A program made the position numbers and the translations under genes. Source: Vreelandella neptunia (GTDB lineage: Bacteria > Pseudomonadota > Gammaproteobacteria > Pseudomonadales > Halomonadaceae). Taken from it: a DNA stretch of 64,000 nucleotides. The stretch lies in assembly GCF_000712975.1 (NCBI RefSeq), contig NZ_JHQL01000003.1:682001-746000 (forward strand), given 5' to 3'. The notes below the pieces were generated by a model that searched no databases, was not told where the DNA came from, and saw nothing but the letters and a program-made list of their open reading frames with translations. Positions 57,989 to 64,000 of the stretch are shown piece after piece; the first letter of the stretch is position 1; each line of letters opens with the position of its first letter.

Positions 57989-58320
57989 TGTTACGCCTGC
58001 TAACGTTAATAAAGCACTGGACTTTGAACACACTTTCATTGGTGATGATAGGCTTTATTAAAGTCTACCAATACACTATTAGCCCACTGCTGGGGCCTCG
58101 CTGCCGATTCTGGCCTAGCTGCTCTTCCTATACCGTTGAAGCCATCCAAGTACATGGCCCTTTTAAAGGGGGCTGGATGGCGATAAAACGCATTATAAAG
58201 TGTCACCCAGGCAGTGCTGGCGGTATTGACCCGGTTCCCGGCGGTAGAAGTGAACGATTATGCCAGGAAGATCCCGACCTAGCCGAGGCGCCGTGCTCAA
58301 CCTGCAATCACCGGCGCTGA
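57988..58320 (+). CDS. yidD: Membrane protein insertion efficiency factor YidD
   Basis: A 110-residue YidD protein: [31 protein letters not shown] then [29 protein letters not shown] is the full family signature with conserved cysteines. YidD assists YidC-mediated insertion and is normally encoded between rnpA and yidC. Here it overlaps the hisI stop by one base and starts with GTG. The N-terminus is about 18 residues longer than usual, so an internal start at the second Met is possible. A Cys-containing tail (CSTCNHRR) is unusual. Confidence 0.88.
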   Translation: MLRLLTLIKHWTLNTLSLVMIGFIKVYQYTISPLLGPRCRFWPSCSSYTVEAIQVHGPFKGGWMAIKRIIKCHPGSAGGIDPVPGGRSERLCQEDPDLAEAPCSTCNHRR

Positions 58321-58350
58321 TATACCTCAAGTCGATTGTTCTTTAGCTTC

Positions 58351-58770
58351 TTATTCTGGCTGCTTTGCCACTTGGTAAATACGCTCCAACATGGCATGTA
58401 AGCCGTTGCTGCGGGTCGGTGATAAGTGCTTATCTAAGCCTAAATCTTTCAAGAAGTGTGGCTGGGTATGATTAATCTCATCGGGTGTGCGATCGCTATA
58501 GATTCTCAGCAGCAGCGCAATTAAGCCAGACACGATGGCAGCATCTGAGGTTGCCTTGAAGACCAGCTTGTCGCCCTTCTCTTCATGACACATCCATACG
58601 TTGGATTGACAGCCTTGAATCTTAAACTCCTCGGTTCGCTGCTCCTCGGGGAAGTCAGGCAGTTGCTTCCCCATATCGATGATGTATTGATAACGATCCA
58701 TCCAGTTATCAAAAATTTCAAACTCTTCGACCAACTCTTGCTGGGCCAGCTCAGCGCCTGAAGTTGCCAT
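58351..58770 (-). CDS. sufE: Cysteine desulfuration protein SufE
   Basis: SufE/CsdE accepts sulfur from the SufS or CsdA cysteine desulfurase for Fe-S cluster assembly. The 139-residue protein has the sulfur-accepting Cys54 in FKIQGCQSNVWM, the N-terminal FDNWMDRYQYIIDMGKQLP and the helix TRSNGLHAMLERI. No sufS, sufBCD or csdA gene is adjacent. Another Fe-S factor, nfuA, lies 2.5 kb away beyond the recombinase pair. It is convergent with yidD (30 bp between stops). Confidence 0.93.
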   Translation of the reverse strand: MATSGAELAQQELVEEFEIFDNWMDRYQYIIDMGKQLPDFPEEQRTEEFKIQGCQSNVWMCHEEKGDKLVFKATSDAAIVSGLIALLLRIYSDRTPDEINHTQPHFLKDLGLDKHLSPTRSNGLHAMLERIYQVAKQPE

Positions 58771-58807
58771 GGCGTTACCTTTGGGTTGATGGCTAATGTG
58801 GCTGATA

Positions 58808-60004
58808 TTATAACGGTTTAGAGGGGGGTTTGGGGGCTGATTTCAAGCGATGGCGTTGCTGCTCTTGGTGCCATTCGTTGTCCTCGATATGCAAATAGCG
58901 GCTTGTTGTATCTAGCTTAGAGTGACGGGCACTTTCAGATAAATAGCGCAGACTTACCCCCGACTGCGCCTGATGAGTGATCGCCGTGTGCCGTAGCCAG
59001 TGGGGAGTCGCCCTACGCAGCGCACTAACATAAGCGAGCTTGCCATTTTGCGCCTCTAGCGCATCAGCGGCTTCGCTAAATGTGCTTTTAAGCAACCGGT
59101 AGAGCTGGTTATCGCTAATGCCACGATGCTTATCAAGCGCGCGAATGAGTGGAGTAGGCTCGTGGTAACTGGGCAATCCTTGTAACTCAAGCGCTCCTCG
59201 CCACTCGATTAAGCATTCCAGCATGTCGTTGGGCACCGGAATGCGCGCAAGCTTACTGCCCTTGCCAACCACTACCCACCACCAGCGCCCCTCTCTTTCC
59301 TGAAAATCATCCATCCGTGCGTTAGCCATTTCACTAATCCGAGGGGCTAACAGATAAGCGAAGCTGACGATAAACCGTCGCCGCGCTTGCTCGTAAGCTT
59401 CTCGCTCACTAGTGAGCTTTGTTGGTGTATTTAGCCACTGCCAAAACCAGGCCCAGAGATCGCCTTCTAAATAGCGCTCAATGGTTTGAGTCTGGTTATT
59501 TAGCCGCCTTGCCTTGTCACGCATCAGCACAAATGGGTTGTGCCTTACCCACCCAGCTTCTACCAACCAGCTATATAGGCCCTGCAGAATAATCAGGCTT
59601 TGACGCCGGCTTGCCGGTGAAAGCCCGCCACGAAAAGGCCGCCATTGGGCATGATAACGAGGCTTACTTGGCCCCACCCACTGCTCAGCTGGCTGTGGAT
59701 CTTCCAAAAAAGCCTCGTATTGGCGCAACAATTCACGATTCATATCGCGTAACTGATTGTTTTGGCTAGCCAGCCAAAGCAACAGTCGCTCTGCTTCCCG
59801 GCGGTAACTTTTCAGCGTTTGAGAACTATCTTGATACTCCTGCAGCCACGCAGCCACCGCCTCGACATCGTTTTGGGCGTCAATTAACAAAACGTCAGTT
59901 TGTGGCGCATCAAGCAAGGAGAGCTTAGGCAACAAATCAGACCAGCTGTCCTTTTCTAGACGCTTACTCCCTAGCGATCGCTGTTTTGTTACCTCTGTGG
60001 GCAT
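58808..60004 (-). CDS. Tyrosine recombinase (site-specific integrase)
   Basis: A 398-residue tyrosine recombinase with an N-terminal SAM-like core-binding domain (about 45-165) and a C-terminal catalytic domain. All catalytic positions are present: Arg222 (APRISEM), Lys in GKGSK near 248-251, His335 and Arg338 (HWLRHT), His361 (ARHSK) and nucleophile Tyr370 (TSRYLH). It should be active. There is no adjacent tRNA, excisionase, phage or IS gene; instead it is divergent from a KfrA-like gene across 198 bp with conspicuous repeats, and flanked by core Fe-S genes. That suggests a resident XerCD-like or plasmid-like system rather than a simple phage integrase. Confidence 0.88.
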   Translation of the reverse strand: MPTEVTKQRSLGSKRLEKDSWSDLLPKLSLLDAPQTDVLLIDAQNDVEAVAAWLQEYQDSSQTLKSYRREAERLLLWLASQNNQLRDMNRELLRQYEAFLEDPQPAEQWVGPSKPRYHAQWRPFRGGLSPASRRQSLIILQGLYSWLVEAGWVRHNPFVLMRDKARRLNNQTQTIERYLEGDLWAWFWQWLNTPTKLTSEREAYEQARRRFIVSFAYLLAPRISEMANARMDDFQEREGRWWWVVVGKGSKLARIPVPNDMLECLIEWRGALELQGLPSYHEPTPLIRALDKHRGISDNQLYRLLKSTFSEAADALEAQNGKLAYVSALRRATPHWLRHTAITHQAQSGVSLRYLSESARHSKLDTTSRYLHIEDNEWHQEQQRHRLKSAPKPPSKPL

Positions 60005-60064
60005 CGCTACGCTTCCCTCTATGAGTGCTTCTTCAATGGGTTAAGTGTGACGTTACGAGCGAAG

Positions 60065-60096
60065 AAATTCAAGATAATGGGGGTAATCTTGAATTT
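60065..60096. repeat. 11-10-11 bp perfect inverted repeat, lox-like, upstream of the recombinase
   Basis: Arms AAATTCAAGAT (60065-60075) and ATCTTGAATTT (60086-60096) are perfect inverted copies around an asymmetric 10-bp core (AATGGGGGTA). It lies 60 bp from the recombinase start in the divergent promoter region. It may be a recombination core site or an operator for the KfrA-like protein. Confidence 0.9.
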
Positions 60097-60116
60097 ATAG
60101 CGCTAAGTGTAAATAA

Positions 60117-60141
60117 TATTACGTTTTATGTATTACGTAAT
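60117..60141. repeat. TATTACGT direct repeats with an ATTACGTAAT palindrome
   Basis: TATTACGT occurs at 60117-60124 and 60131-60138, 14 bp apart, and the second copy is part of a 10-bp perfect palindrome (60132-60141). Position, about 60-85 bp before the KfrA-like start, suggests an operator. Confidence 0.7.
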
Positions 60142-60202
60142 TATTGTAATTTTAACCAAATGCTATGAAAATAGTGCTATCAATCTGATAAGGATAAGCG
60201 CC

Positions 60203-61237
60203 ATGGCTCGCAGCGGGATTCAATACAGTGATGTTCAGCAAGCAGTCGATACCCTGCTCGCTCGTGGCGATACCCCAAGCGTTCAACGCATTCGGGAAGT
60301 ACTGGGCACAGGCAGCTTCACCACGATCAGTGAGCATTTCCGTAGTTGGCGTATTGAGCGAGAGCAAAATCGTGACGTTCCGCCACCTAAGGGCGTTCCA
60401 GAAGTCATCGTTAATGTGGCAAGCGAGCTGTGGAGAGAAGCGCAAGAAGTCGCTAACCAGGCTCTCATCCACTATCGCGAGGATGCCAATCGACAAGTGG
60501 AGAACGCCCAGCAGGAAGCCGCTGAAGCCCTTCAGCAAGCGGCAAATGCCGAACAACGTGAAAGCGCCCTTGCGGAGCATTTGAGACATACAGAGCAGCG
60601 CCTGGAAACGCTAAACCGGGAGCTGGCGGCTAGCCAAGCCAATGAGCATCAATGGCAACACCAGGCAGAACAAGCCGCTAAAGATGCCAAGCAGTATCAG
60701 CAGCTGTTAACGAAATCTGAGTATGAAGTAGCTACACTTAAAGAGCGCTTTGCTGAAGAGCAGCAACAGCGACAAGCCGTTTGGGAACAGCGTCTTACGC
60801 AGGAAGAGCAGCGTAACGAAGCAGCAGAAGGAAAACTGATGGCGCTGCTAGATACGTTGAGGCAAGAGCGGGCCCAAGAAGAAAAAGCACTGCAAAAACG
60901 CCTGCAACAGACGGAGCAACGTGCAGACACGCTTACGAAGGAGCTTCAGCTAAAAAAAGAGACGCTACAGCACTACCAGTTAGACAACAGTAGCTTGCAA
61001 CAGCGCATTAATGAACTTGAGCGCATGAACGCATCGCTTGAAGAGCAGCACAACAGCCTAAAAAATGATCTTAATAAGGCCTACCAAGCATTAGAAAAAC
61101 AGCATCAAACAGCGCTTAAGGATGATAACTGGCAGCAGCAGCTTTGGCAGCGTATGGAAGCGCTTCAGGAACAGCTAACGGCTTTGCCAAAGACGCTCTC
61201 TTTCCAAGAAAAAGAGAACAGAACAAACGACGAGTGA
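60203..61237 (+). CDS. KfrA-like DNA-binding coiled-coil protein
   Basis: A 344-residue protein with a KfrA N-terminal DNA-binding domain (SGIQYSDVQQAVDTLLARGDTPSVQRIREVLGTGSFTTISEHFRSWR, within residues 3-55) followed by a long Gln/Glu/Ala-rich coiled coil to about residue 325. KfrA of IncP plasmids is an autoregulated DNA-binding protein with an alpha-helical tail that affects partitioning. Here it is chromosomal and divergent from a tyrosine recombinase. AAGGATAAG precedes the ATG used. A bidirectional terminator separates it from the convergent nfuA. Confidence 0.85.
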   Translation: MARSGIQYSDVQQAVDTLLARGDTPSVQRIREVLGTGSFTTISEHFRSWRIEREQNRDVPPPKGVPEVIVNVASELWREAQEVANQALIHYREDANRQVENAQQEAAEALQQAANAEQRESALAEHLRHTEQRLETLNRELAASQANEHQWQHQAEQAAKDAKQYQQLLTKSEYEVATLKERFAEEQQQRQAVWEQRLTQEEQRNEAAEGKLMALLDTLRQERAQEEKALQKRLQQTEQRADTLTKELQLKKETLQHYQLDNSSLQQRINELERMNASLEEQHNSLKNDLNKAYQALEKQHQTALKDDNWQQQLWQRMEALQEQLTALPKTLSFQEKENRTNDE

Positions 61238-61251
61238 CCGTTCACTCATAA

Positions 61252-61281
61252 AAAAGCCCAGCAAATTACTGCTGGGCTTTT
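61252..61281. terminator. Bidirectional terminator between the kfrA-like gene and nfuA
   Basis: A 12-bp perfect stem (AAAAGCCCAGCA / TGCTGGGCTTTT) with a 6-nt loop; the A and T ends allow termination in both directions between convergent genes. Confidence 0.92.
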
Positions 61282-61310
61282 GGAGCGAACACAATGTCAC
61301 TACTATAACG

Positions 61311-61922
61311 TTAGCGGTAATAGGCGTTCGTTGTATCGGTATGGTCAGTCACATCACGGATGCCTGCTAATTCGGGAATCCGCTCCATGAGTGTTTTCTC
61401 AACACCATCTTTTAGCGTTAGATCGACCGCAGCACAGCCTTGGCAACCGCCACCGAAGGCAAGAATTGCCACGTTGTCTTCAGTGAGTTCGACCAGTTTG
61501 ATTTCACCGCCATGAGCTGCCAACCCAGGGTTAATCTCACTGTAAAGCGTATAATTGATACGGTCTTCCAGCGGACTATTGGCATTGACTTTAGGCATTT
61601 TCGCGTTAGGAGCCTTAATGGTTAACTGGCCTCCCATACGATCTGCATTAAAATCAACTACTGCTTCATCTAGAAACGCCAGGCTGTTTTTATCAAGAAA
61701 TACGTTAATCTTTTCAAGCTCAAGCTTAACGTCAGTTGGCTCTTCTTCACCTGGGCGGCAATACGCTAGGCAGGTTTCTGCGTAGGGTGTGCCTGGCTGG
61801 GTGATAAAAATGCGTACAGCGATACCCTCAACGTTCTGTTTTTCCAGCAGCTCAGCAAGATACTCCTGAGCACTGTCAGTAATATCAATACCTTGAGTTT
61901 CAGTTTCGGTAGTCGCGGTCAT
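61311..61922 (-). CDS. nfuA: Fe-S biogenesis protein NfuA
   Basis: NfuA carries a [4Fe-4S] cluster to apoproteins, important under oxidative stress. The 203-residue protein has an N-terminal degenerate A-type domain ([26 protein letters not shown]) and a C-terminal Nfu domain with the cluster-binding CxxC at Cys160 and Cys163 ([16 protein letters not shown]). The inner ATG is used because it matches the family N-terminus; an in-frame start at 61964 is possible. It is divergent from metH. Confidence 0.95.
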   Translation of the reverse strand: MTATTETETQGIDITDSAQEYLAELLEKQNVEGIAVRIFITQPGTPYAETCLAYCRPGEEEPTDVKLELEKINVFLDKNSLAFLDEAVVDFNADRMGGQLTIKAPNAKMPKVNANSPLEDRINYTLYSEINPGLAAHGGEIKLVELTEDNVAILAFGGGCQGCAAVDLTLKDGVEKTLMERIPELAGIRDVTDHTDTTNAYYR

Positions 61923-62125
61923 AAGGGATGTTATCCTCCCGTGGTTGTGGCGTGGCCACATCACATGTCATTTATAACTATTTCATTAACGCCTATGGTA
62001 AGCAAAAGTGCTCGCCAGCACAATCCCGACCATTTTAGTAGGCTATTGGCTAGGTATATGAACGTGCCTAATGCAGATACTGCAATAACTTCACGCCCTT
62101 ACTTGCTGCCCTATGGTGTGCCCTT

Positions 62126-62134
62126 TGTTATGAT
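62126..62134 (+). promoter_or_regulatory. Possible extended -10 promoter upstream of metH
   Basis: TGTTATGAT is an extended -10 (TG-N-TATGAT) about 75 bp before the metH start. No convincing -35 is present, and I see neither a cobalamin riboswitch nor a MetJ box in the 287-bp gap. Confidence 0.4.
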
Positions 62135-62209
62135 AGTGGCCGCTCACACTATAACGACGACTATAAAAATATCCTTTTTTGACCGAGACGCTGGAGATTC
62201 CCCCCTGCC

Positions 62210-64000
62210 ATGGCTGCTAGTGATTTGACTGCTTCCCTCACCCAACGCCTTGCCCAACGCATCCTGATTTTGGACGGCGGCATGGGCACCATGTTGCAGA
62301 ACGCCGAACTCAGCGAGGACGATTTTCGTAGTGACCGTTTCCGTAACTGGCCATCGGATCTTAAGGGTAATAACGATTTATTAGCACTTACCTGCCCTGA
62401 TTTAGTAGCGCGTATCCACCGCGATTACTTAGAAGCTGGCGCAGACATCATCGAAACCAATACGTTTAACAGCACGCGTCTTTCCCAGTCAGACTATGGC
62501 ATGGAAGACCTAGTGCCCGAGTTAAACCGCGAGTCGGCGCGCCTGGCGCGTAACGTTTGTGACGCCGTAGCTGCCGAAACGGATATCCCGCGTTATGTTG
62601 CCGGGGTACTTGGGCCAACTTCGCGCACCGCGTCGCTGTCGCCGGATGTGAACGATCCATCGAAACGCAACGTCACCTTTGATGAGCTTCGCGAGAACTA
62701 TTATGAAGCTGCTAGTGCGTTAATCGAAGGCGGTGCCGATCTTATTATGATCGAAACCATCTTCGACACACTTAATGCCAAAGCCGCTATTTACGCTCTT
62801 GAAGAGCTATTTGATGATCTGGGCACACGGCTACCGGTGATGATTTCCGGTACGATCACTGATGCGTCAGGTCGTACGCTTTCTGGCCAAACTACCGAAG
62901 CATTCTGGAACTCAGTTCGCCATGCCCAGCCGCTTTCGGTTGGCTTGAACTGTGCCCTAGGTGCTGAAGAGCTGCGCCCGTATATCGAAGAGCTTTCCAC
63001 TAAAGCCGATACTTTTGTCTCTGCGCATCCTAATGCGGGTCTGCCCAATGAGTTTGGTGAGTATGACCAAACACCAGAGGAAATGGCCGCTATTGTCAGC
63101 GAATTCGCACAAAGCGGACTGGTCAATATTATTGGTGGCTGCTGTGGTTCAACCCCTGAGCATATTCGAGCCATTGCTGAGGCTGTTAGCTCCATGGCGC
63201 CTCGTAACGTGGCTAAGCGCAGCCATGCCTGCCGCCTATCTGGCTTAGAGCCCTTCAACATTGAAGCCGACTCTCTGTTCGTCAACGTGGGCGAGCGCAC
63301 TAACGTGACAGGCTCTGCGCGCTTCAAGCGGTTAATCGTCGAAGAAGATTTCACTACCGCGCTTGAAGTTGCCCTTGAGCAAGTCGAAAACGGCGCACAA
63401 ATTATTGACATCAACATGGATGAAGGCATGTTGGAGTCCCAGGAAGCGATGGTTCGTTTCCTGAATTTAATCGCTGGCGAACCCGATATCGCTCGCGTGC
63501 CGATCATGATCGACTCCTCTAAGTGGGACATCATCGAAGCGGGTTTAAAGTGTGTTCAAGGCAAAGCGGTGGTGAACTCTATCTCGCTAAAAGAAGGCGA
63601 AGCCGCGTTCCGTGAACAAGCCACTAAGTGTCGCCGCTTTGGTGCCGCCATCGTGGTCATGGCGTTTGATGAAGAAGGTCAGGCGGATACTTTCGCTCGC
63701 AAAACTGAAATATGTGAGCGCGCCTATCGCTTACTGGTCGATGACATCGGCTTCCCTGCCGAAGATATTATTTTTGACCCTAATATCTTTGCCATCGCTA
63801 CCGGCATAGACGAGCACAATAACTACGCCGTCGATTTTATTGAGGCCACCCAGTGGATTCGTGAACACCTGCCCCATGCGATGATTTCCGGCGGCGTATC
63901 GAACGTCTCGTTTTCATTTCGGGGTAATAATCCCGTTCGTGAAGCCATCCACTCGGTGTTTCTCTACCACGCCATTCGCGCTGGCCTCTCCATGGGCATC
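62210..64000 (+). CDS. metH: Cobalamin-dependent methionine synthase MetH, N-terminal part
   Basis: The frame is open from the ATG to the right edge, 597 codons of a protein that is usually about 1,200 residues long. MetH transfers a methyl group from methyltetrahydrofolate to homocysteine through cobalamin. Present are the homocysteine-binding barrel ([11 protein letters not shown]; zinc cysteines in [10 protein letters not shown] and [11 protein letters not shown]) and the start of the folate barrel ([53 protein letters not shown]). The cobalamin and reactivation domains lie outside. ATG GCT GCT follows a CTGGAG-containing leader. Confidence 0.95.
   Translation, partial: MAASDLTASLTQRLAQRILILDGGMGTMLQNAELSEDDFRSDRFRNWPSDLKGNNDLLALTCPDLVARIHRDYLEAGADIIETNTFNSTRLSQSDYGMEDLVPELNRESARLARNVCDAVAAETDIPRYVAGVLGPTSRTASLSPDVNDPSKRNVTFDELRENYYEAASALIEGGADLIMIETIFDTLNAKAAIYALEELFDDLGTRLPVMISGTITDASGRTLSGQTTEAFWNSVRHAQPLSVGLNCALGAEELRPYIEELSTKADTFVSAHPNAGLPNEFGEYDQTPEEMAAIVSEFAQSGLVNIIGGCCGSTPEHIRAIAEAVSSMAPRNVAKRSHACRLSGLEPFNIEADSLFVNVGERTNVTGSARFKRLIVEEDFTTALEVALEQVENGAQIIDINMDEGMLESQEAMVRFLNLIAGEPDIARVPIMIDSSKWDIIEAGLKCVQGKAVVNSISLKEGEAAFREQATKCRRFGAAIVVMAFDEEGQADTFARKTEICERAYRLLVDDIGFPAEDIIFDPNIFAIATGIDEHNNYAVDFIEATQWIREHLPHAMISGGVSNVSFSFRGNNPVREAIHSVFLYHAIRAGLSMGI

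Noticed and set aside
58808..60004. Prophage or genomic island marked by the integrase
   Set aside because: Both flanks are core genes, there is no tRNA or direct repeat at the edges and no phage gene nearby. A resident two-gene module fits better.
60152..60589. Antisense frame of 145 codons over the KfrA-like gene start
   Set aside because: It lies opposite the conserved DNA-binding domain and has no recognizable features.
61965..62209. Cobalamin riboswitch before metH
   Set aside because: I looked for the B12-box-like conserved core and found none; the gap shows only a possible extended -10.

Overview
The window looks like chromosomal DNA of a moderately halophilic gammaproteobacterium, most probably Halomonas or a close relative (Halomonadaceae). 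The evidence is a complete ectoine operon (ectABC), gene orders shared with Pseudomonas (ubiG-mupP next to a YciK-type dehydrogenase; ruvCAB-ybgC-tolQRAB-pal-cpoB), a RegB/RegA redox two-component pair, a cytochrome c' and a mid-range base composition. Almost all of it is core genome. I see no insertion sequence, prophage, rRNA operon or CRISPR array.

Layout. 1-8 kb: the start of a DUF1338-family gene (cut by the left edge), glutaredoxin, a HybE-like chaperone, 3-hydroxybutyrate dehydrogenase, the regA/regB pair with a small membrane protein, pyrC, mtnN and folD. 8-9 kb: a tRNA cluster Pro(TGG)-Arg(TCT)-His(GTG)-His(GTG), then about 530 bp without a convincing gene. 9-26 kb: DadA-like flavoprotein, YjfB-like protein, prfC, tatD, ygfZ, a thiol-free HMA-like protein with an OsmC protein, uvrB, nei, class I fumarase, cardiolipin synthase, a LysR regulator, a NadM-Nudix fusion, YihY, acylphosphatase, a 2-hydroxyacid dehydrogenase and an FmdB zinc ribbon. 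26-36 kb: aspS, ruvCAB, ybgC and the whole Tol-Pal operon; tolA carries a 30-bp in-frame tandem repeat. 36-47 kb: yciK, mupP and ubiG, then a UDP-glucose dehydrogenase-like protein without its catalytic cysteine, an anchored coiled-coil protein, tamA, tamB and msrA. 47-53 kb: cytochrome c', carbonic anhydrase, glutathione reductase, ectABC and a DUF3833 lipoprotein. 53-58 kb: a retropepsin-like lipoprotein / inactive-transglutaminase membrane protein / ATP-grasp ligase operon, then zur-hisI-yidD. 58-64 kb: sufE, a tyrosine recombinase divergent from a KfrA-like protein, nfuA and the 5' part of metH.

Several themes recur. Envelope genes are prominent (Tol-Pal, TamAB, cardiolipin synthase, MupP, several lipoproteins). 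So are redox and thiol genes (GrxA, Gor, MsrA, OsmC, RegBA, cytochrome c') and Fe-S or zinc handling (SufE, NfuA, Zur, HisI). Ectoine supplies osmoprotection.

The best places to look for undescribed biology are four. (1) The intact tyrosine recombinase with its KfrA-like partner; their shared intergenic region holds a lox-shaped 11-10-11 bp perfect inverted repeat. (2) The retropepsin/7TM/ATP-grasp operon. (3) The catalytically altered UDP-sugar dehydrogenase paralog upstream of TamAB. (4) The zur-hisI-yidD arrangement.
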